12,973 nucleotides of DNA, taken from Bifidobacterium breve. GTDB taxonomy: Bacteria > Actinomycetota > Actinomycetes > S36-B12. Positions 1 to 5,709 of the stretch are shown one piece after another; the first letter of the stretch is position 1; each line of letters opens with the position of its first letter. A program made the translations under genes and the position numbers. Under the pieces are notes generated by a model. It searched no databases, was not told the DNA's origin, and worked only from the letters and a program-made list of their open reading frames with translations. The stretch lies in assembly GCA_945870085.1 (NCBI GenBank), contig CAMBQX010000033.1, positions 1 through 12,973 of the forward strand. The letters are read 5' to 3'.

Positions 1-370
1 GGAAACGTTTTTCACGAAGTGCATCAAGTAGCTGCCCGGTGGCCTCAACCGGGTCATTCGGGAGGCCGAGCGATCGCGCGAACACATTGCCGCTGCCACC
101 TGGCACGGTGCCCAGCATCGGGACTTTTGGCCCCGGCCCATCAATTAACATGCCGTTGACCACTTCGTTAATTACCCCATCACCGCCAAGGGTGAGCACC
201 ACGTCGAGTTCTTGAGTGCGGGCTTGGGCGCCCAAGGTGTAACCATGTCCGCGGTGATTGGTGACAGTCACATCTAGATCAAGTTCATCGGCGAGGGCAT
301 GTATCAGCACATCGGTCACTCGAGGTGAGGTCGTTGTCGCCTTTGGGTTCACCACTAATAGCCCGCGCAC
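1..370 (-). CDS. Diacylglycerol kinase-type lipid kinase (N-terminal part, cut by window edge)
   Basis: The first 123 residues of a DAGK-catalytic-domain protein (YegS/DagK/sphingosine-kinase superfamily) read off the minus strand. This family phosphorylates a lipid hydroxyl with ATP, typically diacylglycerol to phosphatidic acid at the membrane face. Visible motifs are the N-terminal strand VRGLLVVNPKA, the nucleotide-binding GGDGVINEVVNG (residues 62-73) and the second glycine motif PGGSGNVFARSLGLP (90-104), a form I associate with actinobacterial members. The start is GTG at 370: an in-frame TAG stop lies only nine bases upstream, so no earlier start is possible, and a TAGAGT box sits 6 nt before the GTG, suggesting a leaderless message. 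The C-terminal half is outside the window, so the lipid substrate cannot be judged. The gene is divergent from the membrane protein at 432. Confidence 0.85.
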   Translation of the reverse strand, partial: MRGLLVVNPKATTTSPRVTDVLIHALADELDLDVTVTNHRGHGYTLGAQARTQELDVVLTLGGDGVINEVVNGMLIDGPGPKVPMLGTVPGGSGNVFARSLGLPNDPVEATGQLLDALREKRF

Positions 371-376
371 GTAGTA

Positions 377-382
377 ACTCTA
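377..382 (-). promoter_or_regulatory. Probable -10 box (TAGAGT) of a leaderless promoter for the lipid kinase
   Basis: TAGAGT on the minus strand fits the actinobacterial -10 consensus TANNNT and ends 6 nt before the GTG start at 370, which puts transcription initiation at or next to the start codon. There is no Shine-Dalgarno sequence. No good -35 hexamer is visible. The assignment rests on position only. Confidence 0.5.
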
Positions 383-387
383 ATCGC

Positions 388-403
388 GGCACCCGGTGGC
401 ACC
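388..403. repeat. 10-bp-period direct repeat of GGCACC in the divergent promoter spacer
   Basis: GGCACC occurs at 388-393 and again at 398-403, one helical turn apart, and the middle reads CACC-C-GGTG as a small inverted repeat. It lies in the 61-bp spacer between the divergent starts at 370 and 432, near where -35 elements would be expected. It could bind a regulator shared by both genes, or be chance in a GC-rich spacer. Confidence 0.3.
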
Positions 404-418
404 AATAAGCCAGCGCCC

Positions 419-424
419 TAGGCT
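419..424 (+). promoter_or_regulatory. Probable -10 box (TAGGCT) of a leaderless promoter for the membrane protein
   Basis: TAGGCT is followed by exactly 7 nt and then ATG at 432, the spacing expected when transcription begins at the A of the start codon. No ribosome binding site precedes the ATG. This decides the start of the downstream gene: the in-frame GTG at 396 lies upstream of the promoter. Confidence 0.5.
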
Positions 425-431
425 CGGACCT

Positions 432-857
432 ATGAATGGGGCCAAGCCAAGGCGCGAACTTATCGCCCTCGCCGCGATTTCGGGGGCCGAAGGGTTAGCA
501 CTTATTGGGTATGCATGCTATGACGTAGTGCAGGCGATCCGCTTTGGCACGACCGGGCCGGCTGAAGTCTCGAATGGGCCAGCGCTGTTCATCCAGATTC
601 TGATTTTCATGGTTTTCGGTATTGGCCTACTACTGATCGCCCGGGGTTGGCTGCGAGGGCAGCGCTGGAGCCGATCGCCATTTGTGCTCGCCCAGTTAAT
701 TGCACTACTTGTGGGTTTCCCGCTGGCCCAAAATTCGTCGGGCCCAAGTCGCGCGGTGGGTGTGACAGTGTTGATCTGTGCCTTAGTCGGAGGGGTGCTG
801 GCTTTGACACCACTAGTTGGTCGAGCAATTCTTGAAAGAAACCCACAAACTGACTAG
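432..857 (+). CDS. Small four-helix integral membrane protein, function unknown
   Basis: A 141-residue hydrophobic protein with four predicted membrane segments, at about residues 10-35, 50-72, 83-99 and 107-129. A basic stretch, RGWLRGQRWSRS, lies between helices 2 and 3, so by the positive-inside rule that loop is probably cytoplasmic. It resembles the many small conserved membrane proteins of Actinobacteria, but I recognise no family with a known function and see no catalytic motif. The reading frame is open back to a GTG at 396, but the -10-like TAGGCT directly before ATG 432 and the better N-terminus (MNGAKPRRELIAL, a basic stretch and then helix 1) favour 432. Its stop codon overlaps the stop of the convergent sigma-factor gene (shared CTAG at 854-857), leaving no room for a separate terminator. 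Confidence 0.7.
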   Translation: MNGAKPRRELIALAAISGAEGLALIGYACYDVVQAIRFGTTGPAEVSNGPALFIQILIFMVFGIGLLLIARGWLRGQRWSRSPFVLAQLIALLVGFPLAQNSSGPSRAVGVTVLICALVGGVLALTPLVGRAILERNPQTD

Positions 858-1654
858 TTATCGCGCATGCCTTCGCGGATTTGGGCAAGCGATGTAGCGA
901 GTAACCGCGACACATGCATCTGTGATATGCCGAGTTGCTCGGCAATTTGGCTTTGTGATTGGTTCTTGAAGAACCTGAGCATTATTATTTGGCGTTCGCG
1001 TTCTGGTAGTGCGGCAAGCAATGGGCGGAAGGATTCGCGTAATTCGAATGCCTCGAGGGCTAGATCGTCACCACCAATACGGTCGTATGGACTATCTCCG
1101 CCGGCATGCGACTCTGAAGCAGCGTCAATGGAGGTTGCGGTGTAGGCACGACCGGCGTCCATTGCTTCCAGCACCTCGGCATCGCTGAGCTCGCTGCGCT
1201 TGGCGAGCTCAGCGATGGTGGGTGGTCGATTCATTTCGCGGGTGAGGAAGTCGATTGCCTTGTTGATTTCAACATTTCGTTCCTGAAGTCGGCGTGGGAT
1301 ATGAACCGCCCAGGCATGATCGCGAAAATGTCGCTTGATCTCACCGAGAATCGTTGGGGTCGCGAAAGTGCTGAACTCCAGCCCGCGTGCTACCTCAAAC
1401 CGATCGACAGCTTTAATCAACCCAACCATGCCAACTTGCACTAGGTCTTCCTGGGATTCGCCGCGATCACGATATCGACGAGCTAGGTGTTCGACGAGCG
1501 GCATGTGCATCTCGATTAGTTCATCACGGATGATTTTGTGTTTTGGGTCAGCTACCGGCAGGTCGGCAATTTCAATGAACAATTCGCGGGCATGGTCGCG
1601 CTTGGCCGCACTCCATCGTCCGGATACGGCAGCTACTACGGGGGCTTCGGGCAT
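854..1654 (-). CDS. RNA polymerase sigma factor, SigB/SigF/SigG-type (group 3)
   Basis: A 266-residue sigma-70 family protein that directs core RNA polymerase to stress promoters. Region 2 spans about residues 49-118: MPLVEHLARRYRDRGESQEDLVQVGMVGL, then the DNA-melting stretch FSTFATPTILGEIKRHFRDH. Region 3 follows from about 124 (RLQERNVEINKAIDFL through TIAELA). Region 4 is about 208-260, with the -35-recognition helix-turn-helix NQSQSQIAEQLGISQMHVSRLL. Region 1.1 of primary sigmas is absent. The length and the region 2 sequence match the SigB/SigF group rather than ECF factors. ATG 1654 lies only 9 nt after the stop of the anti-sigma gene, so the two are probably co-transcribed and translationally coupled. 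The upstream anti-sigma factor is its likely antagonist. No anti-anti-sigma (STAS) gene is present in the window, so the releasing signal must be encoded elsewhere. Confidence 0.93.
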   Translation of the reverse strand: MPEAPVVAAVSGRWSAAKRDHARELFIEIADLPVADPKHKIIRDELIEMHMPLVEHLARRYRDRGESQEDLVQVGMVGLIKAVDRFEVARGLEFSTFATPTILGEIKRHFRDHAWAVHIPRRLQERNVEINKAIDFLTREMNRPPTIAELAKRSELSDAEVLEAMDAGRAYTATSIDAASESHAGGDSPYDRIGGDDLALEAFELRESFRPLLAALPERERQIIMLRFFKNQSQSQIAEQLGISQMHVSRLLATSLAQIREGMRDN

Positions 1655-1663
1655 AGCGGATTG

Positions 1664-2074
1664 TTAGACCGTTACCGACGCCTGGCGCCTAATGCGAAGT
1701 TTTAGTGTAACAATCCCGTTGTCGGCTCCGGCGGTAACTTCGTCAACCAAAGCGGCCAGGACCAGCCAACTAAATGTGTCGGTGGCCGGAGGTAAACCAG
1801 TTCGAGTATTTGCACCCACGCGGATCAACAAGGTGCCGGCTGTTTCGGTGAAATCACAATGTATCTGGGTTTGCTCATCGCAGTCGTTGATCAATTGCGA
1901 TACGGCTTCATCAATTGCTAGGCGAACATCTTCAATTTGGTCAATTGTCAAGTGCGTGCGTGCGGCTAATGCCGCTGCCATGGTTCGGGCCAAAGCGACA
2001 TTTGCCGTGATGGCTCGAAAACTTAAGGTGACATCACCGGGCTGGGGAAGCGGGCCGACATTATTAGGGTTCAC
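1664..2074 (-). CDS. Anti-sigma factor, RsbW/UsfX-like (degenerate HATPase fold)
   Basis: A 136-residue protein upstream of the sigma gene and in the same direction, as expected of the cognate anti-sigma factor that holds the sigma inactive. LTIDQIEDVRLAIDEAVSQLI (about 42-62) corresponds to the N-box helix of the GHKL/HATPase_c_2 fold, and TDTFSWLVLAALVDEVTA (98-115) to the C-terminal helix seen in mycobacterial and nocardioform homologues. The ATP-binding features are weak: the N-box asparagine position appears to be Gln60, and no D-x-G-x-G box is visible where one is expected (residues 84-96). It may therefore bind sigma without acting as a kinase, as I recall for UsfX-type proteins. The GTG start at 2074 overlaps the last 11 bp of the GNAT gene, so it is probably translated by coupling. 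No in-frame alternative start precedes the conserved core. Confidence 0.8.
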   Translation of the reverse strand: MNPNNVGPLPQPGDVTLSFRAITANVALARTMAAALAARTHLTIDQIEDVRLAIDEAVSQLINDCDEQTQIHCDFTETAGTLLIRVGANTRTGLPPATDTFSWLVLAALVDEVTAGADNGIVTLKLRIRRQASVTV

Positions 2075-2567
2075 TCCCGTAGCCTGCCAGATTCACGAGG
2101 TCGTTGCCGGTGATTCGTTGCACCGTCCAATCGGCCATCGATTCAGCGCCGAGGCTGCGGTAGAAGCCGAGCGCGGGGTCATTCCAGTCCAGCACCCACC
2201 ACTCCAGGCGCCCATAGTCATTTTCTAGGCATTCTTTGGCGAGGTGGGCGAGCAGTAATTTGCCATAACCGTGGCCGCGGTATTGGGGCCGCACGTAGAG
2301 ATCCTCGAGGTAAATACCGTACTTGCCGAGCCAGGTCGAGAAATTGCGGAAGTAAATGGCAAATCCGGCAAGTTGATTCCCAGGGCCGGGGTGTTCGATA
2401 ACTAAGGCAAAGACCGCTGGGTTCGCACCGAAGAAGATTCGCTGGTACATCTGGGCGGTGGCAATGAGTTGGTCCGCGGCTTGCTCGTATTCGGCAAGCT
2501 CGCGGACCATCTCGAGTACTTCATCAATATCGCCTGGTTGAACCGGACGGATGCACCCAGGCAACAT
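2064..2567 (-). CDS. GNAT-family N-acetyltransferase (diamine/thialysine acetyltransferase-like)
   Basis: A 167-residue single-domain GNAT enzyme that transfers acetyl from acetyl-CoA to an amine. The N-terminus IRPVQPGDIDEVLEMVRELAEYE (6-28) is typical. Acetyl-CoA motif A is YLEDLYVRPQYRGHGYGKLLL (86-106) with the R/Q-x-x-G-x-G/A core at R97-G98-H99-G100-Y101-G102. Motif B is LEWWVLDWNDPALGFYRSLGA (121-141). ELAEYE, YLEDLYVRP and the WWVLDWN...FYRSLGA pattern are close to the spermidine/spermine and thialysine N-acetyltransferase (SAT) branch, so a polyamine or lysine-analogue substrate is plausible but unproven. ATG 2567 follows the sodN stop after 2 nt and the 3' end overlaps the anti-sigma gene by 11 bp, placing it inside an apparent four-gene operon. 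Its link to stress regulation is not obvious from the sequence. Confidence 0.85.
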   Translation of the reverse strand: MLPGCIRPVQPGDIDEVLEMVRELAEYEQAADQLIATAQMYQRIFFGANPAVFALVIEHPGPGNQLAGFAIYFRNFSTWLGKYGIYLEDLYVRPQYRGHGYGKLLLAHLAKECLENDYGRLEWWVLDWNDPALGFYRSLGAESMADWTVQRITGNDLVNLAGYGSEP

Positions 2568-2569
2568 CG

Positions 2570-2986
2570 TTATGCGGCCTTCGTCTCCCAGAAGATCGCG
2601 GCGATTTCATCGATTTTGCCCAAGAGGTCATCGGCGACCGCAACGTCGACGGTGCCCTTGGTGCCGCCGGCGCCGGCTAATTTTGTCGCTTGGTTGAAGA
2701 GTTCATTGAGTTGCGGGTACTTCTCGAAGTGCGGTGCCTTGAAGTAGTCGGTCCAAAGGACCCAGAGGTGCTCCTTGACCAGGTTCGAGCGATCTTCTTT
2801 GATCGTGATCGCGCGAGCCTTGAAATCGGCATCATCGGAGGCGTGGTACTTGGTCATGCAGGCTTTTACTGATTCGGCTTCAAGGCGAGCCTGGGCTGGA
2901 TCGTAAATACCGCACGGTAGGTCGCAATGTGCGTAGGCCATGTTTCGCGGAGCAAAGAAGCGTCGGGCATGGGTGAGATTCAACAT
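2570..2986 (-). CDS. sodN: Nickel superoxide dismutase precursor
   Basis: A 138-residue Ni-SOD precursor; the enzyme disproportionates superoxide to oxygen and hydrogen peroxide. The diagnostic nickel hook HCDLPCGIYDPA begins at residue 20. After cleavage it supplies His1, Cys2 and Cys6 as nickel ligands and Tyr9 at the active site. The mature part is 119 residues, close to the ~117 of the Streptomyces enzyme, and keeps the core (AESVKA, ITIKEDR, LWTDYFKAPHFEKYP, C-terminal IFWETKAA). The 19-residue propeptide MLNLTHARRFFAPRNMAYA is a little longer than the 14 residues I recall in Streptomyces and lacks a hydrophobic core, so it is a maturation leader and not a secretion signal. The start is backed by a strong ribosome binding site, GGAAAGGG, 5 nt upstream of the ATG. 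It heads the run sodN-GNAT-anti-sigma-sigma and is divergent from sodX. Confidence 0.96.
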   Translation of the reverse strand: MLNLTHARRFFAPRNMAYAHCDLPCGIYDPAQARLEAESVKACMTKYHASDDADFKARAITIKEDRSNLVKEHLWVLWTDYFKAPHFEKYPQLNELFNQATKLAGAGGTKGTVDVAVADDLLGKIDEIAAIFWETKAA

Positions 2987-2991
2987 AGTTT

Positions 2992-2999
2992 CCCTTTCC
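2992..2999 (-). promoter_or_regulatory. Ribosome binding site of sodN (GGAAAGGG)
   Basis: GGAAAGGG on the minus strand ends 5 nt before ATG 2986. It is one of the strongest Shine-Dalgarno sequences in the window, in contrast to the leaderless genes nearby, and it confirms the sodN start. Confidence 0.75.
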
Positions 3000-3016
3000 A
3001 GAAGTTGAGTCCTCTG

Positions 3017-3022
3017 AGCCTA
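3017..3022 (-). promoter_or_regulatory. Candidate -10 box (TAGGCT) of the sodN operon promoter
   Basis: TAGGCT on the minus strand fits TANNNT. A start site about 7 nt further on (near 3010) would give a leader of about 24 nt containing the sodN ribosome binding site. No clear -35 is visible. The palindrome at 3029-3044 would lie in the -35/-10 spacer, a classic operator position. Confidence 0.4.
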
Positions 3023-3028
3023 CTGGGG

Positions 3029-3044
3029 TGCCGAAAGTTCGGCA
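3029..3044. promoter_or_regulatory. 16-bp palindrome between sodN and sodX, candidate operator
   Basis: TGCCGAA-AG-TTCGGCA is a perfect inverted repeat with 7-bp arms and a 2-bp centre, placed between the divergent sodN and sodX starts. It overlaps the likely sodN promoter and lies 17 bp before the sodX start. It does not match the Nur box (TTGCAA-type half sites) as I recall it, nor the actinobacterial SOS box. With a 2-nt loop it makes a poor RNA hairpin, which favours a protein-binding site. Confidence 0.5.
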
Positions 3045-3061
3045 GGGGGCAGGATGGGGGG

Positions 3062-3364
3062 GTGCTCACCACCGTGCAGATTATCGGGCCGTCCATGGAG
3101 CCCGCCATGCAAACCGGTGATTACTGGGTGGTTTGGCGGACCAAGCGACTGCGCCCGGGCGATGCCGCCTTGTTGCAGCATCCGCTGCGCCCGGAGCTAC
3201 TTATCGTTAAGCGGCTGATTTTCTCCCCTGAGCCGGGGTGGTGGTGGGTTCAAGGCGATAACCCGCATAGTTCAGATGACAGCCGGTCATTTGGATCGGT
3301 GGCAGCCGGCTCAGTGGTGGGGCGTATCACATTTCGCTATTACCCACTTCGCCGGCGCATGTGA
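3062..3364 (+). CDS. sodX: Nickel-type superoxide dismutase maturation protease
   Basis: A 100-residue S26 (signal peptidase I-like) serine protease of the SodX family, thought to remove the SodN leader so that the new N-terminal histidine can bind nickel. The nucleophile is Ser11 in IIGPSMEPAM, the general base Lys50 in LLIVKRL, and the conserved C-terminal box is VQGDNPHSSDDSRSFG. There is no transmembrane anchor, consistent with a cytoplasmic processing enzyme and unlike true signal peptidases. The frame is open back to 2927, inside sodN on the other strand, but the family core begins at TTVQIIGPSMEP. GTG 3062 (or GTG 3074) is therefore the likely start, with purine-rich AGGGGG and AGGAT upstream. 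It is divergent from sodN, which is the expected partner arrangement. Confidence 0.9.
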   Translation: MLTTVQIIGPSMEPAMQTGDYWVVWRTKRLRPGDAALLQHPLRPELLIVKRLIFSPEPGWWWVQGDNPHSSDDSRSFGSVAAGSVVGRITFRYYPLRRRM

Positions 3365-3451
3365 CACAATTGGGATTACCGAAATGGCAGCACGTATCTA
3401 AGCGGCAACCACCCTTGGCCGCCCCTCATTTCATTCGAAAATTGCTTTCTG

Positions 3452-3457
3452 CATAAT
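3452..3457 (+). promoter_or_regulatory. Candidate -10 box (CATAAT) for the malic enzyme gene
   Basis: CATAAT differs from TATAAT at one base and lies 25 nt before GTG 3483, leaving a leader of roughly 19 nt that holds the AAAGGA ribosome binding site. The -35 region (TTTCAT at 17 bp) is poor. The 118-bp spacer after sodX also holds a weak GCGGC/GCCGC inverted repeat and nothing else that I can recognise. Confidence 0.35.
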
Positions 3458-3469
3458 TCCCCTGCTTAC

Positions 3470-3475
3470 AAAGGA
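3470..3475 (+). promoter_or_regulatory. Ribosome binding site of the malic enzyme gene (AAAGGA)
   Basis: AAAGGA ends 7 nt before GTG 3483 and fixes the start at that GTG, which is also where family alignment would begin. Confidence 0.7.
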
Positions 3476-3482
3476 TCTAAAC

Positions 3483-4649
3483 GTGAATACGCCAGACCCC
3501 AACGACCCCGTCTTTGCCTTGCATGAAGGCGGCAAAATTGAAGTATGTCCGAGTGTCGAAGTGCGCGATCGCGAAGGTCTTTCGTTGGCGTACACCCCGG
3601 GGGTGGCTCGGGTTTCGCAGGCACTTGCTGAAGACCCAGAGTTGGCATACCGCTACACCTGGAAGGGCAATACCGTCCTCGTCGTCACCGATGGCACCGC
3701 CGTACTTGGTCTAGGTGACATCGGCCCGATTGGCGCCCTGCCAGTCATGGAAGGCAAGGCGCTGCTGTTCAAGGATTTCGGTGGGGTGAACGCTGTGCCG
3801 ATCTGCCTCGATACTAAAGATGTTGAAGAAATTATCGAGACTGTCGTGCGCATAGCGCCGGCTTTTGGCGGCGTTAATCTCGAGGATATTTCGGCTCCCC
3901 GCTGCTTTGAAATCGAACAGCGCCTGCAGCAACTCCTCGATATTCCAATTTTCCATGATGATCAACACGGCACCGCGATCGTGGTATTAGCGGCGCTGCT
4001 AAATGCGGCAAAGGTCACCGGCCGCAACGTTGCCGATTTGCGCGTGGTGGTTTCAGGCGCCGGTGCGGCGGGTGTAGCGGTCACCAACATGCTCCTTGAT
4101 GCTGGTATCGGGGATATCGCAGTGGCCGATTCAAAGGGCATAGTTACCACCACCCGAAGCGACCTAACATCGGTCAAAGCCGATCTGGCGGCCCGCACCA
4201 ATCGCGCTGGTATCAATGGTCCAATCGCGGAGGCCATTCGAGGCGCAGATGTCTACATCGGACTTTCATCGGGGAAGGTGCCAGCCGAAATCGTAGCCAC
4301 GATGGCACCGGGTGCAATTATCTTTGCGCTGGCTAATCCGGATCCCGAAATTCACCCCGATCTTGCGGGCAAACATGCGGTGGTGGTTGCCACCGGGCGC
4401 AGTGATTTCCCGAATCAAATTAACAACGTGCTCGCATTCCCTGGGGTTTTCCGAGGGGCCTTGGATGTGCGCGCCACATGTATCACTCCGGCGATGCGGC
4501 TAGCCGCCGCTAATGCCATTGCTGACGTCGTGGGAGAGGATTTGTCACCTCTAATGATTATCCCAAGCGTCTTTGACCCGCGAGTGGGCCGGGAAGTTGC
4601 TGCGGCGGTGGCGGCAGCAGCACGCGCAGATGGGGTTGCTCGCCTCTAA
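3483..4649 (+). CDS. NAD(P)-dependent malic enzyme, short form
   Basis: A 388-residue malic enzyme, oxidatively decarboxylating malate to pyruvate and CO2 with reduction of NAD(P). It is the short bacterial form without the phosphotransacetylase-like C-terminal domain of MaeB. Motifs in order: YTPGVA with catalytic Tyr37; GDIGPIGALPVMEGKALLFKDFGG with catalytic Lys92; NLEDISAPRCFEIE with metal ligands Glu134 and Asp135; FHDDQHGTAIV with metal ligand Asp160; dinucleotide-binding GAGAAG (192-197); ANPDPE; FPNQINNVLAFPGVFRGALD. All key residues are present. The likely orthologue in S. coelicolor (SCO5261, from memory) is the NADP-linked enzyme, but cofactor choice cannot be read reliably here. 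It starts at GTG 3483 behind AAAGGA. Its TAA overlaps the stop of the convergent threonine aldolase gene (4646-4649). Confidence 0.95.
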   Translation: MNTPDPNDPVFALHEGGKIEVCPSVEVRDREGLSLAYTPGVARVSQALAEDPELAYRYTWKGNTVLVVTDGTAVLGLGDIGPIGALPVMEGKALLFKDFGGVNAVPICLDTKDVEEIIETVVRIAPAFGGVNLEDISAPRCFEIEQRLQQLLDIPIFHDDQHGTAIVVLAALLNAAKVTGRNVADLRVVVSGAGAAGVAVTNMLLDAGIGDIAVADSKGIVTTTRSDLTSVKADLAARTNRAGINGPIAEAIRGADVYIGLSSGKVPAEIVATMAPGAIIFALANPDPEIHPDLAGKHAVVVATGRSDFPNQINNVLAFPGVFRGALDVRATCITPAMRLAAANAIADVVGEDLSPLMIIPSVFDPRVGREVAAAVAAAARADGVARL

Positions 4650-5674
4650 TTAAGCTCAGTCTTAAGCGCAGCAATGAATTCAGCTACATCTGTTTCCGTG
4701 GTGTCCCATGAACAGACCCAGCGAACTTCACTTCGCGCCTCGTTCCAGACATAAAACGGGGTATGTGCCTGTAGGCGGGGGATGGCCGCCGGGGGCAACT
4801 GGGCGAAGACCGCGTTTGCTTGGGTGGGCTGGGTTATGGTCACACCTGGAATTTCCTTGACGCCGGCGGCGAGGCGCTGTGCCATTGAGTTGGCGTGCTC
4901 AGCGTTTTCCAGCCAGAGTTCATCGGTAAGCAGTGCGATGAATTGGGCAGAGGTAAATCGCATTTTGCTGGAGAGTTGCATATATTGCTTGCGGATGAAA
5001 CCTAGATCGCCGCTGATATTGAGCTCAGGGTTCAAAACAATCACCGCTTCGGCCGACATTGCTCCGTTCTTGGTACCTCCGAAGGACATGACGTCGACAC
5101 CTGCATCGGTTGTCATTGCTCGCAAAGACACATTAAAACTCGCCGCCGCGTTAGCGATTCGGGCTCCGTCCAAATAAAGGGCCAAGCCACGTGCGTGGGC
5201 GGTATCTGCAATCGCTCGGATTTCTTCTGGCGAGTAGCAAGTGCCGTATTCGGTTGATTGGGTGATTAGCACCACCTTCGGTTGCGATTGGTGCACATCA
5301 CCTGCGCGCCATTCAACCGAGTTGATGAGAGCTGGGGTGAGCTTGCCGTCAGGGGTTGGCAGGTCGATGATCTTGGAGCCGAGTAATTTCTCTGGCGCAC
5401 CGCCTTCATCGACGTTGATGTGCGCCGTACTCGAGCAAATCACGGCCTCCCAGGTGTGCATGAGCGATTGAAGTCCAACAACGTTTGCCCCGGTGCCATT
5501 GAACGTCATGAACACATCAACTTGATTACCAAGTTCGCGACGGAATGCATCAACGGCCTGGTCAGTTGTTGAATCGCTGCCGTATGCCGGCGCATGGCCT
5601 GCATTGGCGGAGATCATGGCCGCAAGTACAGCTGGGTGGACTCCGGCGTAATTATCGCTCGCTAATGACCGCAT
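4646..5674 (-). CDS. Low-specificity L-threonine aldolase (PLP enzyme)
   Basis: A 342-residue fold-type I PLP enzyme of the beta-eliminating lyase/threonine aldolase family, cleaving L-threonine or allo-threonine to glycine and acetaldehyde. The N-terminus SDNYAGVHPAVLAAM...GHAPAYGSD (6-34) is typical of the LtaE/GlyI branch. His85 (TAHINVDEGGAP) would stack on the cofactor, Asp169 in YLDGARIANA contacts the PLP nitrogen, and Lys202 in SFGGTKNGAMSAEA is the Schiff-base lysine. Length is normal. ATG 5674 follows a TACGGT box by 7 nt, so the message is probably leaderless. The gene is convergent with malic enzyme, sharing the stop region, and divergent from the oxidoreductase at 5710. It supplies glycine and one-carbon units and has no evident pathway partner next door. 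Confidence 0.92.
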   Translation of the reverse strand: MRSLASDNYAGVHPAVLAAMISANAGHAPAYGSDSTTDQAVDAFRRELGNQVDVFMTFNGTGANVVGLQSLMHTWEAVICSSTAHINVDEGGAPEKLLGSKIIDLPTPDGKLTPALINSVEWRAGDVHQSQPKVVLITQSTEYGTCYSPEEIRAIADTAHARGLALYLDGARIANAAASFNVSLRAMTTDAGVDVMSFGGTKNGAMSAEAVIVLNPELNISGDLGFIRKQYMQLSSKMRFTSAQFIALLTDELWLENAEHANSMAQRLAAGVKEIPGVTITQPTQANAVFAQLPPAAIPRLQAHTPFYVWNEARSEVRWVCSWDTTETDVAEFIAALKTELN

Positions 5675-5681
5675 GTGCCGA

Positions 5682-5687
5682 ACCGTA
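5682..5687 (-). promoter_or_regulatory. Probable -10 box (TACGGT) of a leaderless promoter for threonine aldolase
   Basis: TACGGT on the minus strand lies exactly 7 nt before ATG 5674, matching initiation at the start codon. No Shine-Dalgarno sequence precedes the ATG. The -35 would fall around the start codon of the divergent gene at 5710. Confidence 0.5.
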
Positions 5688-5697
5688 CCAACGACAC

Positions 5698-5703
5698 TAC
5701 GCT
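5698..5703 (+). promoter_or_regulatory. Probable -10 box (TACGCT) of a leaderless promoter for the MDR oxidoreductase
   Basis: TACGCT is followed by 6 nt and then ATG 5710. As for its divergent neighbour there is no ribosome binding site. The two -10 boxes are 10 bp apart on opposite strands, so the two polymerase footprints must overlap. Confidence 0.5.
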
Positions 5704-5709
5704 GAGTGC

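Noticed and set aside
396..431. GTG 396 as the start of the small membrane protein
   Set aside because: The -10-like TAGGCT lies downstream of it and 7 nt before ATG 432.
1692..2228. 178-codon plus-strand frame antisense to the anti-sigma gene
   Set aside because: It spans two well-supported minus-strand genes, and its translation looks like a frame shadow with no motif.
2927..3061. Upstream extension of the sodX frame back to 2927
   Set aside because: It runs through the sodN start and the promoter spacer on the other strand. The SodX family begins just before the GPSMEP motif.
3402..3425. Inverted repeat GCGGC...GCCGC after sodX as a terminator
   Set aside because: Only 5-bp arms with an 11-nt loop and no T-run after it.
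5545..5709. N-terminal extension of the oxidoreductase frame back to 5545
   Set aside because: It overlaps the divergent threonine aldolase coding region, has no homology-like content, and a leaderless promoter sits directly before ATG 5710.
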